The notes under the pieces are model-generated. The model had not been told where the DNA came from. It was given only the letters and a program-made list of their open reading frames with translations, and searched no databases. The position numbers were made by a program, and so were the translations under genes. From Aphis gossypii (taxonomy: Eukaryota; Arthropoda; Insecta; Hemiptera; Aphididae), in NCBI RefSeq assembly GCF_020184175.1, contig NW_026083006.1:1-64000 (forward strand): 64,000 nt of DNA. Reading direction: 5' to 3'. This document shows, piece by piece, positions 56,820-64,000 of the stretch (the first letter of the stretch is position 1; each line of letters begins with the position of its first letter).

Positions 56820-57075
56820 AATAATATAATTTGTCACTATGGACGTGTTACCCAACCATGTACAATGGATGACCTTAAATGGCGTGGTTGTAAAATATAA
56901 GGAATAGCTTTAGATAGCCAAATGGTAGATATCAGTCTACTCAGGCCAAATCCCAATCAAACAAGTTTTTTATTTTATTTTTGCACAGTTTTTTTGCCGT
57001 GGTCTACTGACAGTCGACAAATAATCAGGCATCTTTATGGATTTATAATTCACCCGGTTATCACAGAAATACTGT
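56820..57075 (+). pseudogene. Short degenerate coding remnant, family not recognised
   Basis: One frame gives HYGRVTQPCTMDDLKWRGCK, a TAA, then GIALDSQMVDISLLRPNPNQ and, after a frame change, PWSTDSRQIIRHLYGFIIHP. The composition and length look coding, but I do not recognise the protein. It lies just downstream of the motif cluster at 56316 and may be part of the same element. Confidence 0.35.
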
Positions 57076-57461
57076 ATTTTTTTTTCGATTAAGTAAAATG
57101 TTTTCTTTTTAATGGTATATATAATTAGATTTTATTTTCGTTTATTGTTATATAGGTAAATGGTTATTTTTTCCAGAAAAAAAATGTCGATAACGATGAC
57201 TATTAGTGTATAGTATAATATACTTTATAATATAAATACTAATATATTTTTAGTACTTTAATTATTATTTATATATTATTATAATAATTATCTATAAAGT
57301 TTTTTATTTAGACAAACTTATTTTTCTTATTTATAATGAAATCAATGCAACGATTTTATATTATCATGATTTAATTATTTATTACTATAGCTATAAATTT
57401 ATTATTTTATACTATTATTATTATTATTGATATTATCAAGAAAAAAACAACGGGGACCGAA
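57076..57461. other. AT-rich spacer before hAT element
   Basis: Very AT-rich (TATTATTAT runs). Ends in GGACCGAA (57454-57461), the left target duplication of the hAT element. Confidence 0.4.
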
Positions 57462-57890
57462 TAGTGATGTTCCATTGGAAATGTTCCCGGTAAAAGTTCC
57501 TGGAAAAGTTATTTTCCCGGGAATTTTCTTTCAGATTACTTTTCCAACTTTCCTCAATATTACAATTATTATTTTTATGTGTGGTATATCAAATTGTTTT
57601 ATTTTGAAAGACTGAATGCAATATTTTGGTGTAATAATAATATCTCGTTATTAAATCGTTATCAACTGGGAAAATACAACCTTATCGCGCACAACAACCA
57701 GCGTATATGGTATTTCAGTATATGTTTCATAATATAAAATATCACAATGTGCCTGTTGGCTGTTATTACTTGTGACTTGTTAGTTGTTTATCGAATGTCT
57801 TATGCAGTCGTGCAGTGTCGTTACTATAAAAATTAGTGACATATACTTAAAACTTAAAATTATAATTACGGTGTTTTTAACTGTTTTAAA

Positions 57891-60610
57891 ATGACAAAAA
57901 AATCTAAATTTGTAAATAAATATTTTAATGAATTGACCAAAAAGTCCAAAACTGCGTGGTACTGTAAATTTTGTGATCTTAAATATACAATAAAAAATGC
58001 AACAAAAATGAAAATACACTTAATAAAAGCATGTAAAAATACACCACTTCAAGTGAAAGAAGAATTAAGTGACAAAAAGGTGCCGGTATTAACTGCAGAA
58101 ACAAATATTATTCAAAGAGGTAACTTTTGCTCGGTTTTAAGTTTTTACTTTAATTCTTTAAAACTATTTAAATATAACAATGAAAAATGTTTAATTTTAA
58201 TTGGTATAGATCTTTATCAACCATCTACTTCCCAAAGTTTATCATTTGTACGTGAAAGTACGCCATTGTCACAATCACAAAACGATTCAATGCCCGCAGA
58301 TTTATCCATGTATGTTCCGGATCAAACAATAATTCGACAAATTGAAAAAAAAAAGTCGAAGTAAAATCGAACATTTCTCAATTTATTGATAAAATTGATT
58401 TTGCACAAAAGGTAAGTTTATGCATTTATAATAAATAATTAGATAAATATATACTAAAGTTATATACGTTATAATTAGGGTTCGGGACTTATTGCAAGGT
58501 AAGGTTAGGTTATATATATATATTGTTTAATACACGTAATGTTCGTTATTTTCGGGATCTTTAAAATTATGAGATCTACGAGAATAAAGATGCTTAAAAG
58601 TCAAAAAAATGTTGATCTTTAAAATAAATTTGCTTAACATAAAACGTTAAACTGCGTAAATATGCTATAGATAACAATTATATTGCCAAAATTGGTCAAA
58701 TATGCATTTTGCCTATAAAACGGCAAAATATGCAAAAATATGCAATTAATATTTTTGTGTTTCAATCCGTTATGTCTTAAAATAAATTTGTATCTTACTT
58801 AGATTATTCTGCAGTCATTATTAAAGAATATGCAAATACAACAAGTCCCGAAACCTAGTTATAATTGTTTTTCAAGTTTCTTCAAAATTGGTAAATTCTA
58901 ATACTAGACAAAATATTATCTCTTTAGGAAAAAATTGATACTCTATTAGCCAGAGCTATTTTTACAAGCGGAATACCACTATCTATTGTTGAACATAAAT
59001 CTTGGAAACAATTATTCTATACTATTCGACCATCTTACAAATTGCCAAACCGAAAAACTTTATCGACAACTTTGTTAGAAAAGGAATTTTTATTACAAAA
59101 ATTTAAAGTAGAAAATAAAATAGCCGAGTCAAAATGTTTGAGTATCCAATGTGATGGTTGGTCTAATTTAAGACAAGAAGGGATTATAAATTTTGTTATT
59201 ACTACTCCAGAGCCTTTTTTCGTGGACTTTATTGATACTGATGGGAAAAGGCACACTGCTGAGTATTTAGCTAGCCAAATAATTACAGTAATAAATAAAT
59301 ATAATCCTAAAAAGTTTGTAGCTTTCATTAGTGACAATGCTAGTAATATTGTTAAGGCTGCTGAAATAGTTCAAAATAAATTTGAACATATGTTAATGTT
59401 AACATGCGTTTGTCACACTTTAAATTTATTAGTTAAAGACATATTTAAATGTGATCAATTACAAACATTTGATACAAAAGTCGTCTCAATAATAAAAACA
59501 ATAAAATATAGCCAGAGACTTTCACACAAAATTCGGAAAATTTCAAAGGAAAAAAATATAAATGTATTTGTTCAATTGCCAGTGAAAACTCGATGGCAGA
59601 GTCACTTGATTTGCTATAAAAATTTATTTAAACTAAAACAAGTATTAAAATTGGTAGCAATTGATGAAGATGTAGCGATATTATTTAAGGATCACATTTA
59701 TACTATTTTACTGGAATCTTTTTGGAAAAATGTTGATTCAATGATACAACTAATAGAACCTATCGTCAATGCAATTACTCTTCTTGAAGGCGACAAACCC
59801 ATTATTCATAAAGTTTATCCAACGGTTAAAAATTTAAAGTTACGATTAATCGAAGTTGTTGAAGAGATAGATTTAGAAGATTTAAACGATAAAAAAACCC
59901 TTTTAGGTAATATATCTAACAGATTAAAAAACATAGTTAAACCCGTTCATATTACAGCACATCTTTTAAATCCAGAAACACTTGGTAATGACTTAACTAA
60001 TGAAGAACATATTGATGTTTCTGAATTTATTAACAATTTTGGGATGAACAGTTATGATTTGAATGATGAAGATTGTCTTACTGAGATTATATATTATAAA
60101 AATAAAGAAGGATTATACTCAAAAACTTTTCTATGGAAAACAGTTTCTAAGTTGGAACCTTTAATATGGTGGAAAAGTTTTAACTCAAGGTTGTCCAAGC
60201 TAGCTCAAAAAATATTATCAATACCAGTTTCTTCGGCTGCAACTGAGAGATCGTTTAGTTCTTTTGCAAATATACATTCTAAAAAACGAAATCGTTTGTT
60301 AACTGAGCGTGCTGCGAAATTAACGTATATTTCACACAATTCGAAAACACTTGATCGAAATAAAAATGACGAAGATGATAATGATTCGGAAATAGAAGAT
60401 TTTACACAAAATGAAACAACCCCATTTATTCTTCAACATGGAAATTCATCGCATCATCGTGAAAAAAGTTTCAACTTGAATTTTACTCAAGAAGAGAGTG
60501 ATTTGGACTTTGAAAGCTCTGAAACAGAAATTGAGCAATTTTCTCTCCATGACACTGACACAAGTTTGGGATTTAGTTGCACTGACCACGATAGTGACCA
60601 AGATTATTAA
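57891..60610 (+). pseudogene. hAT transposase with BED finger; single homopolymer frameshift
   Basis: Exon 1 (57891 to about 58120) holds a BED-type finger (WYCKFCDLKYTIKNATKMKI then HLIKAC). Exon 2 (about 58208-58411) shifts frame in a run of 10 A at 58345-58354; eleven would restore it. Exon 3 (58928-60610) has LSIQCDGWSNLRQEGIINF (first catalytic Asp), AFISDNASNIVKAA (second Asp), LTCVCHTLNLLVKD, KTRWQSH and the dimerisation motif SAATERSFSSFANIHSKKRN, with an acidic tail. Length and all landmarks fit a full-size hAT transposase. The single lesion could be a real mutation or an A-run sequencing error. Confidence 0.88.
58476..58857. mobile_element. Nested hAT-type MITE, 382 bp
   Basis: Ends TAGGGTTCGGGACTTATTGC and its inverse (AAGTCCCGAAACCTA), flanked by a perfect 8-bp duplication GTTATAAT (58468-58475, 58858-58865). 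It lies in intron 2 of the hAT transposase gene. The ends resemble the left end of the hAT at 1353. The interior repeats 'AAAATATGCA'-type phrases and has no ORF. Confidence 0.88.
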
Positions 60611-60963
60611 AAAGAGTTTAAAAATACTGTATTGAAATATTTGGTATAAATTATATTACATTATAATTTAAGTTTGTGAAATTATTCAGTTTAATAAAAA
60701 GTTAAATAATATCATGTAGATTATTTTATTTTTCTAGTTATTTAATTTATACTTATACAAACAGCATATAAATAAAATATTTTTTAAATATATATTAATA
60801 TAGAATTTGAGTTTTTACTATTTTAAAACTTCATAAGTAGTCAATAAGAAAGATAATTTTATTAAAACACTTTTCCTACACTTTTCTGATATGGGGAATA
60901 TTCCCGGAAACTTTCCCCGGACATGTTCATGATTTTACTTTCCCGGGAAAGAGCCCATCCCTA

Positions 60964-61740
60964 GGACCGATGCGACGTCGACATGACGTAGTCGACCGAC
61001 GTAATTATGGGACTGATTTCGCGCGGATTCTTGGGCATCGTGTGTCAAATCCTACGAGGCACGTAATTAAATATTGAATATATTCTTTCTCTGAGTAGAG
61101 AATTAAAATTATTTTTAATATTTATTTTTTAACGTTGAAGTTGCAATTTATTAAAAAATTTGATTTTTTTAAAAAGAAGGTTTTACATGTTTATAATTAT
61201 CAATAAATAGCATTAAAATAATATATTTGTTTGCGAACAATTAGTTTTATAGTATTTAGTTTTGTTCTTACATCAACAATAATGTTAAAAACATGATGTA
61301 CCAACGATAGGTTAGAAATTTAAGTAATAATATTTAATAATATAATTATTAGGTATGTTTGGAATAGAGAAATTTAGAACAATAATATAACCCCTTATTT
61401 GTTCATCTAATATAATTTTGGTTTCATAATCCAATAAAATTATCTTTTATCCGACGACTCAGGATCTATTTTCTATCAATATTTCAACTCGTTTTCATAA
61501 TTATTTTATTAATTACTTAGTCTTACATTTAGGTACTCTAAGTTAGAATTTTTACAAAATTGTTTATTTCTACTTAAAATAACGATATTTTTATCATACT
61601 TTTTTTTTTTTTTATACACGTTTATAGCGACTTCAGTTATTTTCATTACAAAAGATAAAAATGTATTATTGATACAACATACCTCTTCACTACTTATTTG
61701 TAATTAAGTCTGATATATTATTTTCTATTTAGCATTTAAA
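60964..61740. other. Intergenic, nothing recognised
   Basis: A short GC-rich start (GACGTCGACATGACGTAGTC) then AT-rich sequence with T runs. No gene signal before the ATG at 61741. Confidence 0.35.
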
Positions 61741-63944
61741 ATGAATTCACGAAGTCGAAAAATACTTCTGGCTGCACTAAAAACACCTGTATTAGACCAT
61801 GTTGTACAAAACGAATTTTCATCGAATTTTTGCAATTTGGAGTACGCAACGTTGTCCCCAGTTCCTCCTTCTTTTCCTGACAGTAATGATGTTTTTACAC
61901 AAATTATGAAACAAAAATCAGGGCCAATTTTCGTAGACAGTGAATCTACTTCCGATGAAAGTAGGGAGACAACAGAGTGGTTACCTCCAAATAATAATAA
62001 ATCAATTATTAGTTCAAGCGTTTTCGATGATTTTAATAAACCCAGTTGTTCTCGAATCGTACCTAATGAAACTGATTTTTCTATAAGCAACGTCGTATCA
62101 GATCGCATAATGCTAGAAAATAATACTATGATAGATTCTATTAGCATAATTCATGAATCTAACATAAATTCTGAAGTAGAAGAAGCCTTAGAAGTTGGGA
62201 CTGAAGCTTTAAGATTACCTCGGAAAACTAATATTCGTGAATTAAAAAAAAAGAAAAAGCCAAAGGAATAGGTAAAAAAGTTCAAGTTAATCCATGCGCT
62301 ATTAAAAAATGTCAAAACTAATGTAAAAATAAATTTAGTGAAGAAGATAGAGAAAAACTCTTCACTGAATTTTGGAGCTCAGGTGATCCAGTAAGGCAAA
62401 AGGATTATCTGTTGCGGTGTGTAAAAACAATAGATATAAAAAGAAAACGTGTTGACGGTAACAGTAGAAGGAATATTTCAAAAGAGTATTCATTAACACA
62501 TAAAAATGAGAGAAAAATAGTCTGTTTACAGTTCATTTTAAGTACTCTAAATATTTCCAAAAAATGTTTGTACTATACTGTGAATAATGCATCGCCGGAT
62601 CAAATATTGTCAAAACTGGACAACAGAGGAAAACATGTGCCAACAAATAAAAAATCAGAAGATACGTTAAAAGCCATCGATGAATTTATTCAAAAATTAC
62701 CTGCAGTAAAGTCGCATTACTGTCGCGCTTCTTCAAGTAGAAAGTACTTGCCAACTGACATAGAAAACGTCGGTAGATTGTATAAAATGTATACATCTTA
62801 TTGTACTTCTAAAAAAATTGAAATTGTAAGCAAGACTATGTTCCGAAAAATTTTTCATACAAAATATAATATTGGTTTTCATTCCCCGAAAAAAGATAAA
62901 TGTCGTTTTTGTTTGAAATATGAAAACATTACGAGTGCAAGAGAACTAACTGAAGAGGAACAGAAGTTAAAAACAATTCACGAAGAGGAAAAGAATGCCG
63001 TTAAGGAAATGTTTTTGTATGACCAAAATTTGTCTAAAGCAAAAGGAAATTTTATTTGTATAAGTTTCGATTTGCAAAAAGTACTAAACACGCCTCAAGG
63101 CCAAAATATGAATTTAAACTATAGTCGTAAGTACAGCATGTTTAACTTAACAGTGTATGAATCTGGTACTCAGAACGCGATAGCATACTTATGGGGTGAA
63201 ACAGATGGAGGTCGAGGATGTAATGACATTGTTACATGCATTTACAAATATTTATTAAGTTTGGATGAAAAGCAACTTTATAAGTCAGTTGCCTTATATT
63301 GTGATTCATGCTGTGGCTAAAATAAAAACCGGGCAATGATAGCAATGCTGTACAACACAAAGCTTAAATTCATCGAAAAAGAAAAAATAACGTTTCTTTT
63401 GCCTGGTCACACCTACATGCCGGTGGATTCCGTGCACGCCACAATAGAGCGTTTTACAAGAAATAAAACAGTGTGGGCACCTAGTGAATGGTCAACTTTA
63501 ATCAGAAATTCACGAATAAACCCTTCTCCAATCGAAGTTCGAAATATTCAATATTCAGAGTTTTATGATTGGAAAACATTAGCTAAGCAATACTTCTCCC
63601 TAAATTTAAAAACCACAGATAACGAATTTCTTCAAATAACCAAAGTGAAGTCATTTATTTTTAACAAACCTTTAAATGGAGATCACAATGTAAAAGTTTT
63701 TTTCACTTACAGTGCCGATGAAGAATCAAAGACTTTAAAGGTTAAGAAGAAAAATATAGGCATTAATCCATTACAGTTATACGCGGAAAATTTTCAAATT
63801 ACCAAAGAAAAACAAAGTGACCTTTTAAAGTTATGTACTGATGGCATCATACCCCACAACTTCCACGAAGAATATTCATGTATGAAATCAAACCAAAATA
63901 TAAGTGATATTTTACAAGAGACTGACGAAGAAGACTCAGATTAA
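61741..63944 (+). pseudogene. DDE-type transposase-like protein (class not named), broken by one frameshift and two stops
   Basis: ATG at 61741, an acidic/Ser-rich leader to 62271, a frameshift there, a Cys-rich patch (NPCAIKKCQN, a TAA near 62321), then FTEFWSSGDPVRQKDYLLRC. Beyond it: KSHYCRASSSRKYLP, GFHSPKKDKCRFCLKYE, FICISFDLQKVLNTPQGQ (candidate first acidic residue), VALYCDSCCG (second), TAA at 63318-63320 where a Gln codon would fit, then FLLPGHTYMPVDSVHATIER (candidate third). This long protein is widespread in arthropods and cnidarians, usually unnamed, and has the layout of a DDE transposase; a Sola-type assignment is possible but not secure. Stop at 63944. Confidence 0.6.
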
Positions 63945-64000
63945 GTTATTTATTTTATTTACTCAATTTTTACTTAAGTGATTACAAAGGAACAGTAATA
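63945..64000. other. 3' flank at window edge
   Basis: AT-rich 3' flank; no terminal repeat of the preceding element is visible before the window ends. Confidence 0.3.

Larger units (their letters stand above)
57462..60963 (+). mobile_element. hAT transposon, nearly intact, 3502 bp
   Basis: Left end TAGTGATGTTCC, right end GAGCCCATCCCTA (inverse TAGGGATGGGCTC). Flanks GGACCGAA (57454-57461) and GGACCGAT (60964-60971) form an 8-bp target duplication with one mismatch. Subterminal GTTCCCGG/CCCGGGAA phrases occur at both ends. It encodes one three-exon transposase and carries a nested MITE in intron 2. Confidence 0.9.

Overview
The window looks like a transposon-dense stretch of an insect genome, most likely an aphid (Hemiptera). 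It is strongly AT-rich, has spliced genes with GT-AG introns, and carries families I associate with aphid genomes: ZMYM1-like and KIAA1586-like hAT transposases, HARBI1/MADF pairs, FLYWCH proteins, DUF4806 genes, BEL/Pao and env-bearing Ty3 elements. The species is an inference. I found no complete ordinary host gene, no tRNA or rRNA gene and no CRISPR array.

Layout. 1-1148: 5' part of a minus-strand piggyBac copy. 1353-3251: a hAT copy with one nonsense codon. 3310-4771: first copy of a dispersed repeat family seen at least five times (also at 26224, 45177, 53914 and 54869), plus a stray tail at 9923. 5119-5613: a FLYWCH zinc-finger ORF. 6402-28430: the broken body of one minus-strand, env-bearing Ty3/Gypsy element, read from right to left as LTR, primer-binding site, gag, a macro domain, protease, RT, RNase H and env. 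It has been split or overwritten by a repeat copy, an LTR-like insert with a 4-bp target duplication, an intact BEL/Pao element (14485-22188, 5-bp duplication AATTC, almost identical LTRs), a decayed second BEL/Pao fragment and a ZMYM1-like hAT.

28430-47400: a PIF/Harbinger element with its MADF partner gene; a DUF4806-like exon; a solo LTR; a CACTA-like ruin; a piggyBac with both TTAA ends (35811-38803); a DUF4806-like gene with tandemly repeated micro-exons; and a second PIF/Harbinger element whose long intron holds an antisense MADF-BESS gene and a LINE. 47400-57460: sparse sequence with small non-autonomous elements, a broken DUF4806-like gene, a CACTA-like deletion derivative and further repeat copies. 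57462-60963: a hAT with an 8-bp target duplication that is one homopolymer frameshift away from intact, and which carries its own nested MITE. 61741-63944: a broken DDE-type transposase of a family I recognise but cannot name securely.

How the parts relate. The window is best read as layers of insertion. The youngest clear events are the BEL/Pao element and the 57.5-61.0 kb hAT. The most unusual content is the Ty3 element: Gag starts with a SAP-like motif and ends in an Arg/Ser-rich tail without zinc knuckles, and Pol starts with a Poa1/OARD1-type macro domain (ADP-ribose hydrolase fold) ahead of the protease.
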